A DNA stretch of 64,000 nucleotides, taken from the NCBI RefSeq assembly GCF_046614675.1, contig NZ_JBKKJT010000012.1:60400-124399 (forward strand). Direction: 5' to 3'. The notes under the pieces are model-generated. The model saw only the letters and a program-made list of their open reading frames with translations, had not been told where the DNA came from and did no database searches. The DNA comes from Chryseobacterium cupriresistens (GTDB lineage Bacteria > Bacteroidota > Bacteroidia > Flavobacteriales > Weeksellaceae). The position numbers were made by a program, and so were the translations under genes. Below are positions 24,468 through 33,313 of this stretch, piece by piece; position 1 is the stretch's first letter; each line of letters begins with the position of its first letter.

Positions 24468-25052
24468 TTACTTATAAAAACTACTACCATCCAAATATTC
24501 AAAAACTTCTGGTGGCAGCATAGGTCTTACATTTTTACCATCCTTTATCATATTACGGATTTCCGTAGCTGAAAGCTCTATTATGGGTGCTTTTACCAGA
24601 GAGATATTTTCATGCTGTAAATATTCAGGATCTTTTTTCTCGCCTTCAAATACTCTTGGGTAAACAATAATATGATGATTTTTGATCAGGATATCAGCAT
24701 TTTTCCATTTGTGAAGGCTCTTTAGATTATCCTCTCCCATGATCAGACTGAAAGAATAATCAGGGTATTTCTCATGCAGATACGTTAAGGTATCAATAGT
24801 ATAACTTGGTTTCGGAAGAGAAAACTCCACATTGGAAGCTCTCATATTGGGGTAATTCTTTACTGCCAGTTGTACCATATCAAGTCTGTTATGGTCATTC
24901 AGTAAAGACTTTTTGTCCTTAAATGGGTTTTGCGGGCTTACCACAAACCAAAGCTCATCCATATCAGAATTTTCCAGAATATAATTGGCCAGAATAAGAT
25001 GCCCGATATGAATAGGATTAAATGATCCGAAAAATAAACCGATTTTTTTCAT
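24468..25052 (-). CDS. nadD: Nicotinate-nucleotide adenylyltransferase
   Basis: 194 residues, the usual length. It adenylates nicotinate mononucleotide to deamido-NAD in NAD synthesis. The nucleotidyltransferase motif GLFFGSFNPIHIGHLILAN gives the HxGH site. SLIMGEDN and the C-terminal LSATEIRNMI (the ISSTxIR-type ATP loop) are also present. It lies downstream of recJ on the minus strand, separated by 39 bases that contain a degenerate purine-rich repeat. Confidence 0.96.
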   Translation of the reverse strand: MKKIGLFFGSFNPIHIGHLILANYILENSDMDELWFVVSPQNPFKDKKSLLNDHNRLDMVQLAVKNYPNMRASNVEFSLPKPSYTIDTLTYLHEKYPDYSFSLIMGEDNLKSLHKWKNADILIKNHHIIVYPRVFEGEKKDPEYLQHENISLVKAPIIELSATEIRNMIKDGKNVRPMLPPEVFEYLDGSSFYK

Positions 25053-25055
25053 TTG

Positions 25056-25084
25056 TTCAGGTGGCAGGTAGAAGATTATAGGTA
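25056..25084. repeat. Degenerate GGTAG-type repeat between nadD and recJ
   Basis: CAGGTGGCAGGTAGAAGATT and further TAGGTAATAG units resemble the flanks of the four-helix-bundle cassette at 40508-41018. No gene is enclosed here; it may be a remnant or a simple repeat. Confidence 0.5.
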
Positions 25085-25091
25085 ATAGTAA

Positions 25092-26804
25092 TTAATCCCT
25101 GAATTTTACATCCTTGATATTAAGATAATGAGTGACATTGCCTTTCCAGTGATTCTCTTCCAGGGTAAAAGCAAGATCAAAATTTTTATTTTTAAAATCT
25201 TCAGCAAACTGTCCGAGTTTGAATCCGACACATTCAATATTTCGTCCCGTAGATTCCTGCTTGATATAAAACTTCAGGTGATTATTATCTTTTCCCATGG
25301 TTTTTACATATCCGGAAAGCTTCTGATTGGTTAATGTAAAAATAGGCTTCATATTATGAGGCCCGAATGGCGCCAGTTTTCTGTGGAAATTGATAAACTC
25401 TCTGTTGATTTCGTCAATTCTTATTTCCGTATCAATCGTAATAGAAGGTTCCTTTTGGTGCTCCTGGATTTTTTCAGAAACAATTCTTTCAAATTTTTCC
25501 TTGAAGGCATCAAACTTATCTTTTTCCATCGAAAGTCCGGCAGCAGCATGATGGCCTCCGAATTTAAGGAAATATTCAGAGCACATATCAAGAGCTTCAT
25601 GTACATCGAAATCAGAAACAGACCTTGCAGAAGCTACCATTTCTCCGTTATTACCATCGGTAAAAACTAGTGTGGGTTTATAATAGGTTTCAATAAGCCT
25701 TGAGGCTACAATACCGATAACGCCTTTATTCCATTCAGGATGATAAACGATAGTCGTATGTTTGGTTTCCTGCTGGGATTCTATAATCTGATTGAGGGCC
25801 GAAAGGGTGGAATTCATATCCAGTTCACGCCTTTCATCGTTGAGGTTCATAATATCATTCACAATCTGATTGGCATGTTTCAGATTGTCGGAAACCATAA
25901 GCTCTACAGCTGCTTTACCATGAGAAATTCTTCCGGCAGCATTAATTTTGGGAGCTATTTCAAAAACGATATTGGAAATTTCAAAATGAGAAAGTTTATC
26001 TTCCGGAATCAATAATCGTAACCCAAGATTTCTGGTCTTCCTTAAGGTTTTTAATCCCATTTTAGCCAACACTCTGTTTTCACCTGTCATCGAAACAATA
26101 TCTGCTGCAATGGAGATCGCCAGAAGATCGGTCAGTTCAAATAATTCTGCTTCCGGTAATTTATAAATGGTATTCAGTCCCTGGCAAAGCTTAAAGCCAA
26201 CCCCGCATCCTGAAAGTTCCTTGAAAGGATAGCGGCAGTCGCTTCTTTTAGGATCAAGAACAGCTGCAGCGTTTGGAATCTCTTCACCCGGAAGGTGATG
26301 ATCGCAGATAATAAAATCTATACCCAGATTGCTGGCATAGTTGATCATATCAAGTGCCTTGATTCCACAGTCTAGAGCAATGATTAATGAGAAACCATTT
26401 TCTTTGGCGAAATCAATTCCTTCCGTGGAAATTCCATATCCTTCAGAATTTCTGTCCGGGATATAATAATCTAAATATTTTTTCTCAACAATTTTGCTGA
26501 GATACAGGTACATTAAAGCAACCGCTGTGGTTCCGTCCACATCATAGTCACCATATACCAATATTTTTTCACCGTTTTCAATGGCGGTAGCAATACGCTC
26601 TACAGCTTTTTGCATATCTGCCATTAAAAAAGGGTTGTGGATATCGTTAAGGTTCGGTTTGAAGAATTCTCTGGCCTTTTGATAATTGTCAATTCCCCTA
26701 AGAACGAGGATTTTAGATTCAAAAGTACCAAAACCAAGTGACGAACTTAGTCTGTCCACAACTTCCTCATCGGGTTCAGGCTTGTAAATCCATTTTTGAC
26801 TCAT
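25092..26804 (-). CDS. recJ: Single-stranded-DNA-specific exonuclease RecJ
   Basis: 570 residues from the ATG at 26804. An upstream in-frame start would add 32 hydrophobic residues that do not belong to the family. RecJ is a 5'-3' ssDNA exonuclease in repair and recombination. DHH phosphoesterase motifs are visible: VYGDYDVDGTTA, ALDCGI, ICDHHLPG and AVLDPKRSDCRYP. The DHHA1 domain has GVIGIVASRL and GGHHAAAGL, and a C-terminal OB-type domain follows. The start of the neighbouring M48 peptidase gene is divergent, with about 100 bases holding both promoters. Confidence 0.95.
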   Translation of the reverse strand: MSQKWIYKPEPDEEVVDRLSSSLGFGTFESKILVLRGIDNYQKAREFFKPNLNDIHNPFLMADMQKAVERIATAIENGEKILVYGDYDVDGTTAVALMYLYLSKIVEKKYLDYYIPDRNSEGYGISTEGIDFAKENGFSLIIALDCGIKALDMINYASNLGIDFIICDHHLPGEEIPNAAAVLDPKRSDCRYPFKELSGCGVGFKLCQGLNTIYKLPEAELFELTDLLAISIAADIVSMTGENRVLAKMGLKTLRKTRNLGLRLLIPEDKLSHFEISNIVFEIAPKINAAGRISHGKAAVELMVSDNLKHANQIVNDIMNLNDERRELDMNSTLSALNQIIESQQETKHTTIVYHPEWNKGVIGIVASRLIETYYKPTLVFTDGNNGEMVASARSVSDFDVHEALDMCSEYFLKFGGHHAAAGLSMEKDKFDAFKEKFERIVSEKIQEHQKEPSITIDTEIRIDEINREFINFHRKLAPFGPHNMKPIFTLTNQKLSGYVKTMGKDNNHLKFYIKQESTGRNIECVGFKLGQFAEDFKNKNFDLAFTLEENHWKGNVTHYLNIKDVKFRD

Positions 26805-26908
26805 TTCACAAAAATAAGGAAAAAAAATAGCATTCAGGGAAGAACTGAAACGAAGTTTTGACTTAATAATTGTTAAAAAAAGGCTATCTTCATGCTCCAA
26901 AATTTTAA

Positions 26909-27727
26909 ATGACTATGAAAAAAATTACTCTATGCTTTCTGTTACTGGGAACAGCATGTTCGATCAACGCACAGAAAATTAATCTTGGCAAAGCAGCCGG
27001 AATGGTTTCAAATGGTGCAAAAGCCTTAACATTTACCAACGAAGATGCTATTAAATTATCCAAAGAATCAGTAGAGTGGATGGATAAAAATAATCCTGTA
27101 GCAGGACCGAAAGATCCTTACACTGTGAGACTGAACAGGCTGTTTGGAAAACACAAATCTCAGGATGGTCTGAACCTTAATTATAAAGTTTATAAAGTAA
27201 AAGATATCAACGCGTTTGCCTGTGCAGACGGAAGTGTACGTGTATTCTCTTCCTTAATGGATATTATGACTGATAATGAACTGCTTGCCGTAATCGGACA
27301 TGAGATCGGGCACGTAAAGAATCAGGATACCAAAGATGCTATGAAATCGGCTTATCTGAAGGCGGCTGCATTAGATGCTGCTTCCTCAGCTTCGTCAGAT
27401 GTAGCTTCACTAAATGAAAGTCAGATAGGGAAGATGGCGAATGCATTTTTAGATGCTTCGCACAGCAAAAAGCAGGAATCTGAAGCAGATACTTATTCAT
27501 ATGATTTCATGAAGGCCAATAAGTATGATGTGGTAGGAGCATATACAGCTTTTAAAAAGTTAGCCTTACTTTCACAGGGAAGTACACAGACTAATTTTGA
27601 AAAGATGTTCAATTCTCACCCCGATAGCAACAAGAGAGCTGAATCTATCAAAAAGAAAGCAGAGAAAGAAGGCTTATGGAAAGATCCGGGAACGGTTACT
27701 TTACCTGCTGCAAAATTGACGAAATAA
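26909..27727 (+). CDS. Secreted M48-family metallopeptidase
   Basis: 272 residues (271 or 270 if one of two adjacent start codons is used). A signal peptide with a Cys (LLLGTACSINAQ) suggests either a secreted or a lipid-anchored form. The zinc motif VIGHEIGHVKNQD gives HExxH, and ESEADTYSYDFM supplies the downstream Glu ligand, the hallmark of M48 (Ste24/HtpX/LoiP) peptidases. A final NSHPDSNKRAESI segment is also typical. It probably takes part in envelope protein quality control in the periplasm, like BepA/LoiP. A strong hairpin follows, so it is monocistronic. Confidence 0.92.
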   Translation: MTMKKITLCFLLLGTACSINAQKINLGKAAGMVSNGAKALTFTNEDAIKLSKESVEWMDKNNPVAGPKDPYTVRLNRLFGKHKSQDGLNLNYKVYKVKDINAFACADGSVRVFSSLMDIMTDNELLAVIGHEIGHVKNQDTKDAMKSAYLKAAALDAASSASSDVASLNESQIGKMANAFLDASHSKKQESEADTYSYDFMKANKYDVVGAYTAFKKLALLSQGSTQTNFEKMFNSHPDSNKRAESIKKKAEKEGLWKDPGTVTLPAAKLTK

Positions 27728-27747
27728 ATATTATTTATTGTTTAAAC

Positions 27748-27782
27748 GAAAACACCTCAAAGCACTGCTTTGAGGTGTTTTT
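27748..27782. terminator. Bidirectional terminator between M48 and ABC-F genes
   Basis: AACACCTCAAAGCA and TGCTTTGAGGTGTT form a long stem with a minimal loop and T runs on both sides. Confidence 0.85.
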
Positions 27783-27806
27783 ATATAGATTTTAATGTTG
27801 TTCAGA

Positions 27807-29429
27807 TTAAGAATACATTTTCTCTCTTAATTCTTTTACTTTTTTATCCGCAAGATACTCGTCGTAAGTCATTTCTCTGTCGATAATTCCGGAAGGAGTC
27901 AATTCGATGATTCTGTTACAGACTGTTGAAAGCATTTCGTGGTCATGAGATGCCAGTAAAAGATTTCCTTTGAAGTTGGATAAAGAGTTGTTCAAGGTTG
28001 TGATACTCTCCAGGTCTAAGTGGTTGGTAGGTTCGTCCAATAAAAGAACGTTCGCTTTTTGAAGCATCATTCTACTGAACATACATCTCATTTTTTCACC
28101 CCCTGAAAGTACTTTACAGGATTTCAAAGCTTCATCTCCTGAGAACAGCATTCTTCCTAAGAATCCTCTTACGAATTCTTCATGACGCTCTTCGTCATTT
28201 TTTGTAAACTGTCTCAACCAGTCAACTAAGCTTAAGTCTTCCTGGAAGAAGTTGGTGTTGTCTAAAGGCATGTGAGACTGGTTTGTTGTTACTCCCCATG
28301 CAACTGTTCCTTTATCAGCTTCTACATTTCCAGCAAGAATCTCGAAGAATTCTGTGATGGCTAAAGAGTTTTTAGAAAGTACTGCTACTTTGTCCCCCTT
28401 TTTAAGATTTAAATCAATATTTGAGAATAATAATTCCCCGTCTTTTGTTTTCTCAAGACCTTTTACATCAAGGATCTGATCTCCTGCTTCTCTTTCCATT
28501 TCGAAAATAATAGCAGGATATCTTCTTGAAGAAGGCTTAATATCATCAATATTTAATTTGTCGATCATTTTCTTTCTTGCAGTAGCCTGTTTTGCTTTCG
28601 CAACGTTGGAACTGAATCTCGCAATGAAGTCCTGAAGCTCTTTTTTCTTCTCTTCAGCTTTCTTGTTGGCCTGAGCTCTTTGTCTTGTTGCCAATTGAGA
28701 AGCCTGGTACCAGAAAGAGTAATTACCCGTGTATAGGTTAAGCTTAGAATAATCAAGGTCACCGATGTGTGTACAAACCGTATCAAGGAAGTGACGGTCG
28801 TGAGATACAACGATTACCGTGTTTTCATAATCAGCAAGGAAGTCTTCAAGCCATGAGATGGTATCGATATCAAGGTCGTTGGTAGGCTCATCCAGAATCA
28901 ATACGTCAGGGTTTCCGAAAAGTGCCTGAGCCAAAAGAACTTTTACTTTGTCTTTGTTCTCAAGTTCGCTCATCAGCTGCCAGTGCATATCATCAGAAAT
29001 ACCTACGTTAGAGAGCATAGTCTGAGCATCAGATTCTGCAGTCCAACCACCCATTTCGTCATAAATTACACCTAGTTCACCGGCTTTAATACCGTCTTCG
29101 TCAGAGAAATCTTCTTTTGCGTATAACGCATCCATTTCCTCTTTTATCTCAAATAATTTCTTATTACCTCTTAAAACAGCTTCAAGAACTGTAAACTGAT
29201 CATAAGCAAAGTGATCCTGTTCCAAAACTGACATTCTTTTCCCTGGCTCCAGAGATACATGTCCTGTTGTAGGATCCTGCTTTCCTGTTAGTATTTTCAG
29301 GAATGTAGACTTTCCCGCACCGTTTGCTCCGATGATTCCGTAGCAGTTTCCTTTGGTAAACATAATATTTACCTCGTCAAAAAGAATTCTTTTCCCGAAT
29401 TGTAAAGATAAGTTAGATACTGTTAACAT
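27807..29429 (-). CDS. ABC-F ATPase, YbiT type, with degenerate second P-loop
   Basis: 540 residues with two ABC domains joined by a charged linker, no TM helices, and close similarity to E. coli YbiT, a ribosome-associated translation factor. NBD1 has an intact P-loop (GANGAGKST, K40) and Walker B (VLILDEPTND). NBD2 retains the signature VLSGGEKMR and Walker B VLLLDEPTNHLD, but its P-loop region (about 350-361) reads VLSKNSLAITEF and lacks the GxxGxGKS/T pattern and the Lys. The NBD1 signature is also atypical (MSELENKDKVK). Thus one composite ATP site looks canonical and the other degenerate. Loss is probably lineage-wide, not a pseudogene, since the frame is intact. Confidence 0.93.
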   Translation of the reverse strand: MLTVSNLSLQFGKRILFDEVNIMFTKGNCYGIIGANGAGKSTFLKILTGKQDPTTGHVSLEPGKRMSVLEQDHFAYDQFTVLEAVLRGNKKLFEIKEEMDALYAKEDFSDEDGIKAGELGVIYDEMGGWTAESDAQTMLSNVGISDDMHWQLMSELENKDKVKVLLAQALFGNPDVLILDEPTNDLDIDTISWLEDFLADYENTVIVVSHDRHFLDTVCTHIGDLDYSKLNLYTGNYSFWYQASQLATRQRAQANKKAEEKKKELQDFIARFSSNVAKAKQATARKKMIDKLNIDDIKPSSRRYPAIIFEMEREAGDQILDVKGLEKTKDGELLFSNIDLNLKKGDKVAVLSKNSLAITEFFEILAGNVEADKGTVAWGVTTNQSHMPLDNTNFFQEDLSLVDWLRQFTKNDEERHEEFVRGFLGRMLFSGDEALKSCKVLSGGEKMRCMFSRMMLQKANVLLLDEPTNHLDLESITTLNNSLSNFKGNLLLASHDHEMLSTVCNRIIELTPSGIIDREMTYDEYLADKKVKELREKMYS

Positions 29430-29547
29430 ATAGTTTTGTAAATTTGGCGCAAAAATACGAAAAGAATTTGGGTATTTTGTAATAATATAATAGTCAAGTT
29501 TTTAAATGTACGGTATTTTTTATATATTTCATTAACGAAATTTTAAA

Positions 29548-30009
29548 ATGATGAAGATTGAGAAAACAGTTAACATATTAAACAAAAGAGCCCGTTTTGA
29601 ATATGAAATTCTTGAAGAATATGAAGCCGGAATGGTTTTAACGGGTACCGAAATAAAATCTTTACGTTCATCCAAAGCATCTATCACAGAATCGTTCTGT
29701 CAGTTTATTGATGGGGAATTGTACATCATCAACATGATGATTGATGAGTACAAATTGGGAACTTTTTACAATCACAAAACAAAAAGGGAACGGAAATTGC
29801 TCTTGCACAAAAAAGAATTACAAAAACTTGAAAAAAAGTTAAAGGATGCCGGGAACACCATAATACCTTTAAAATTATATATCACTGATAGAGGGAAAGC
29901 AAAGGTGCTCATAGCGCTTGGTAGAGGGAAAAAACTTTTCGATAAAAGAGAGGCGATAAAAGATAGAGAAAATAAACGGAACCTCGACAGAATATTAAAG
30001 AAAAGTTAA
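29548..30009 (+). CDS. smpB: SsrA-binding protein
   Basis: 153 residues. SmpB binds tmRNA and brings it to stalled ribosomes for trans-translation. Characteristic segments are NKRARFEYEILEEYEAGMVL, GTEIKSLR, FYNHKTKRERKLLLHKKEL and LYITDRGKAKVLIALGRGKK; the basic C-terminal tail ends RNLDRILKKS. Two adjacent ATG codons leave the start uncertain by one residue. No tmRNA gene is visible in the window. It is followed by the ompA-like gene with its own promoter. Confidence 0.96.
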   Translation: MMKIEKTVNILNKRARFEYEILEEYEAGMVLTGTEIKSLRSSKASITESFCQFIDGELYIINMMIDEYKLGTFYNHKTKRERKLLLHKKELQKLEKKLKDAGNTIIPLKLYITDRGKAKVLIALGRGKKLFDKREAIKDRENKRNLDRILKKS

Positions 30010-30025
30010 AAATCATTTGAAAAAC

Positions 30026-30057
30026 TTTGTATATAAAGAAAAATTATATTTATTTTG
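30026..30057 (+). promoter_or_regulatory. Promoter of the OmpA-like porin gene
   Basis: TTTG (30026-30029) and TATTTTG (30051-30057, one base short of the full TAnnTTTG) are 21 bases apart. The ATG follows 29 bases later. Confidence 0.5.
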
Positions 30058-30086
30058 CATTATCAATTATTTAATCATTTAATTCT

Positions 30087-31595
30087 ATGAAAAATCTAAA
30101 ATTAGGAATTTCAGCATTGGCGCTTACTGTTGCCTCTACTGTTTTCGCACAGACTACCAACAATCCGTGGTTAATCGGAGTTGGTGCTCATGCTGAAAAC
30201 CACGTAGCAGCAAGAAGTAACTTCAGTAATACGTTCTCTGCTAACAATTTGACAAAAAGTATGTTCAATGTGAACAACTTTTCTATTACACCTCCACTAT
30301 CTAAGTTAACAGTTGCTAGAAACGTTGGTAAAGGTTTAGTAATTGACTGGCAAACTTCTGTTGGAAATGTTGAAAACAAAAGATTCAACATGGGGAAAGA
30401 ATTTTTCCTAATGACAGGTCTTGGTTTCCAGGCTCACGCTGCAGGTCTTTTATGGAACGAAGAATCTTGGTTTGATCCATATTTAAGAGTTGGTGCTAAC
30501 TACTTAAGACATGACTATACAGCTCTTACTTTCCCTAGAACATCTGTTGATGATAACGGTAACCCAATCGAAACTGTAACTAACGGTAAGGATGGTAACG
30601 AAAACGGTAAAGCTAACCACTTTACTGTAGCTACAGGTGCTGGTGCTAACTTCTGGGTAACTAAGAACTTCGGTCTTGGTGTTCAGGGAGATTATGTATC
30701 AACTCCAGGTGACAAATCTACTGTTGCTAACTTCTGGCAAGCTTCTGCTTCCATCTTATTCAGATTCGGAAACAGAGACAGAGATAAGGATGGTATCCTA
30801 GATAAAGATGATCTTTGTCCAGATACTCCAGGTTTACCAGAATTCCAAGGATGTCCTGATACTGACGGTGACGGAGTTCCAGATAAAGACGATCAATGTC
30901 CAGAAGTGGCTGGTCCAGTTGAAAACAACGGATGCCCTTGGCCAGATACTGATGGTGATGGTGTAATCGACAAAGATGACGCTTGTCCTACAGTAGCAGG
31001 TCCTGCTGAAAACAACGGTTGTCCTTGGCCAGATACAGACGGTGACGGTATCTTAGATAAAGATGATGCTTGTCCTACTGTTCCAGGTCTTCCAGAATAC
31101 AACGGATGTCCTAAACCAAAAGAAGTAACAGCTACTGATGTTGAGAAAAACCTTAAGAGTGTATACTTCGATTTCAACAAAGCTACAATCAAGCCTGAAT
31201 CTAAAGGAGCTTTAGATACTGCTGCTGAAATCATTAAGAAAGACGGAGGTAGATTCCTATTAGTTGGTGAAACTGACAAAAAAGGAAGTGATGCTTACAA
31301 CTTGAAGTTATCTAAAGAAAGAGCTGCTTCTGTAGTTGCTGCTTTAGATGCAAGAGGTGTAGATACCAACGCATTAAAATCAGTTGGTATTGGAGAGCAA
31401 AATGCTAAAGTTGCAGAATCTGCTTCTGACGCTGAAAGACAAGCTGATAGAAAAGTAACTGTTAGATACATTGGTGATGACAGTGAGTGGAACAAATATC
31501 AGAAATCTGATGTAGCTCCAGCGAAAAAAGCTACGAAAAAAGCTACTAAAAAAGCTCCAGCTAAGAAAAAAGCTGCTGCTAAAAAGAAAAAATAA
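30087..31595 (+). CDS. OmpA-family outer-membrane protein with TSP3 repeats and Lys-rich tail
   Basis: 502 residues. A signal peptide (about 1-21, ending STVFA) precedes a beta-barrel (about 22-230). Calcium-binding thrombospondin-type-3 repeats follow (about 232-345; DTDGDGVxDKDDxCP units), then an OmpA C-terminal peptidoglycan-binding domain (about 355-470) with YFDFNKATIKPES and GETDKKGSDAYNLKLSKERA. The last about 25 residues are almost only Lys and Ala with Thr/Pro (KKATKKATKKAPAKKK), which is unusual for a periplasmic domain. It is probably an abundant envelope-stabilising porin. Repeated codons suggest high expression. It has its own promoter and a strong terminator. Confidence 0.95.
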   Translation: MKNLKLGISALALTVASTVFAQTTNNPWLIGVGAHAENHVAARSNFSNTFSANNLTKSMFNVNNFSITPPLSKLTVARNVGKGLVIDWQTSVGNVENKRFNMGKEFFLMTGLGFQAHAAGLLWNEESWFDPYLRVGANYLRHDYTALTFPRTSVDDNGNPIETVTNGKDGNENGKANHFTVATGAGANFWVTKNFGLGVQGDYVSTPGDKSTVANFWQASASILFRFGNRDRDKDGILDKDDLCPDTPGLPEFQGCPDTDGDGVPDKDDQCPEVAGPVENNGCPWPDTDGDGVIDKDDACPTVAGPAENNGCPWPDTDGDGILDKDDACPTVPGLPEYNGCPKPKEVTATDVEKNLKSVYFDFNKATIKPESKGALDTAAEIIKKDGGRFLLVGETDKKGSDAYNLKLSKERAASVVAALDARGVDTNALKSVGIGEQNAKVAESASDAERQADRKVTVRYIGDDSEWNKYQKSDVAPAKKATKKATKKAPAKKKAAAKKKK

Positions 31596-31614
31596 TTAAT
31601 TTTTCTAAATAATG

Positions 31615-31650
31615 AATACCTCCAATTTGATTGGAGGTATTTTTTTTTTG
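31615..31650 (+). terminator. Terminator after the OmpA-like gene
   Basis: AATACCTCCAAT and ATTGGAGGTATT form a 12-bp stem with a 3-base loop, followed by a run of T. Confidence 0.9.
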
Positions 31651-31690
31651 TGGACTTTTGAGTAATTTTGTTGGAAATTTAAAAATTAAA

Positions 31691-32431
31691 ATGGGAAGAG
31701 CATTTGAATATAGAAAAGCTTCTAAAATGGCCAGATGGGACAAGATGGCCAAGACATTCTCTAAAATTGGAAAAGATATTGCTTTAGCAGTGAAAGCTGG
31801 CGGAACAGATCCGGAATCCAATCCTGCATTGAGAAGATGTATCCAAAACGCAAAAGGGGCTAACATGCCTAAGGATAATGTTGAAAGAGCAATTAAAAAG
31901 GCAAGCGGTGCAGATGCAGAAAACTATGAAGAGATCACTTATGAAGGTTACGGACAAGGTGGTGTTGCTTTTTTTGTAGAATGTACTACAAACAATACTA
32001 CAAGAACGGTAGCCAATGTAAGAGCTATCTTCAATAAGTTTGATGGTAACCTTGGTAAGAACGGGGAATTGGCATTTATCTTCGACAGAAAAGGTATTTT
32101 CACTATAGATTTGGCTCAGATCAAAATGGATTGGGATGATTTTGAAATGGAAATGATTGACGGAGGAGCAGAAGATGTAGAAAAAGATGAAGAAGAAGTA
32201 ATGATTACCACTGCTTTTGAAGATTTCGGTTCTTTATCTCACAAATTGGATGCGCTTGGAATTGAAGCAAAAAGTGCAGAACTTCAAAGAATTCCAAATA
32301 ATACGAAAGAAGTGAACGCAGAACAGTTCAAAGCGAATATGAAAATGCTTGAGCGTTTCGAAGAAGATGATGACGTGCAAAACGTTTACCACAACATGGA
32401 AATCACAGAAGAGCTGATGAACTCTCTATAA
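31691..32431 (+). CDS. YebC/PmpR-family protein
   Basis: 246 residues from the ATG at 31691, where the family start MGRAFEYRKASKMARWDKMA occurs; a TTG further upstream would add residues encoded by the terminator. YebC-family members act as transcriptional regulators or, as shown more recently for some, as translation factors that relieve stalling at proline runs. Recognisable segments are NPALRRCIQNAKGANMPKDN, YEGYGQGGVAFFVEC and FIFDRKGIFT. The Arg/Lys-rich N-terminal domain and two alpha/beta domains are complete. It appears monocistronic. Confidence 0.95.
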   Translation: MGRAFEYRKASKMARWDKMAKTFSKIGKDIALAVKAGGTDPESNPALRRCIQNAKGANMPKDNVERAIKKASGADAENYEEITYEGYGQGGVAFFVECTTNNTTRTVANVRAIFNKFDGNLGKNGELAFIFDRKGIFTIDLAQIKMDWDDFEMEMIDGGAEDVEKDEEEVMITTAFEDFGSLSHKLDALGIEAKSAELQRIPNNTKEVNAEQFKANMKMLERFEEDDDVQNVYHNMEITEELMNSL

Positions 32432-32488
32432 AAAATAATATAGCATTCATATACAGTTAATTTTCAATTAGTTTCTTTGTACAAAACT

Positions 32489-33313
32489 ATGAAAAGAAAC
32501 GTTGAATTAGTTGTTATATCGGATGTTCATTTGGGAACTTATGGATGTAAGGCTAAAGAATTGCTAAGATATCTCAATTCAATCCAGCCTAAAACTTTAG
32601 TTTTAAACGGTGATATTATCGATATCTGGCAGTTTAAAAAGTCTTACTTCCCTAAACCTCATTTGAAGGTAATCAGAAAGATACTTTCACTGGCTACCAA
32701 AAACACAGATGTCTATTACATTACAGGCAATCATGATGAAATGTTCCGTAAGTTCACAGATTTTGAACTGGGAAAACTTAAAGTCTGTAACAAGATCTGT
32801 CTGAATATCGATCAGAAAAAAACCTGGATTTTTCACGGGGATGTTTTCGATGCATCCGTCCAGCATTCCAAATGGATCGCCAAACTTGGCGGAAAAGGTT
32901 ATGATCTTCTTATTATCATCAATAATGTTGTAAATTGGTTCCTGGAAAAAATGGGTAAAGAGAAATACTCATTTTCCAAAAAGATCAAAAACAATGTGAA
33001 AAAAGCGGTAAAATATATCGGGGATTTTGAATTGACAGCTTCAGAGCTGGCCATTGATAACCAATATGATTATGTGGTATGCGGGCATATCCACCAGCCA
33101 CAGATCCGCGAGGTTGTTAATAAAAAAGGATCCTGTACTTACCTGAATTCCGGTGACTGGATAGAAAATCTTTCTGCTTTGGAATATCATGATAAACAAT
33201 GGAAGATTTTTTATTATGATGAACATAAACATTTACTGAAAGATGATGAAGCAGAAGAAATCCCGGAGATGGATAATTCTGATCTTTTAAAAATTGTAAC
33301 TAATTTTTCTTAA
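32489..33313 (+). CDS. LpxH-like metallophosphoesterase (UDP-diacylglucosamine hydrolase type)
   Basis: 274 residues from the ATG at 32489. Metallophosphoesterase motifs appear in order: VISDVHLGTYG, LNGDIIDIW, TGNHDE, FHGDVFD and VVCGHIHQPQ, giving a two-metal centre. The family contains UDP-2,3-diacylglucosamine diphosphatases of lipid A synthesis; this one has the length and motif context of the broader LpxH-like group, so the exact substrate is unproven. A glycosyltransferase gene starts on the base after its stop codon, suggesting a shared role in envelope glycolipid or polysaccharide metabolism. Confidence 0.88.
   Translation: MKRNVELVVISDVHLGTYGCKAKELLRYLNSIQPKTLVLNGDIIDIWQFKKSYFPKPHLKVIRKILSLATKNTDVYYITGNHDEMFRKFTDFELGKLKVCNKICLNIDQKKTWIFHGDVFDASVQHSKWIAKLGGKGYDLLIIINNVVNWFLEKMGKEKYSFSKKIKNNVKKAVKYIGDFELTASELAIDNQYDYVVCGHIHQPQIREVVNKKGSCTYLNSGDWIENLSALEYHDKQWKIFYYDEHKHLLKDDEAEEIPEMDNSDLLKIVTNFS

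Noticed and set aside
26805..26900. 32-residue N-terminal extension of RecJ
   Set aside because: Not part of the RecJ family pattern and overlaps the divergent promoter region; ATG at 26804 is preferred.
30912..31110. Possible short tandem direct repeats or CRISPR-like array
   Set aside because: The repeats encode the TSP3 units of the OmpA-like protein and keep the reading frame.
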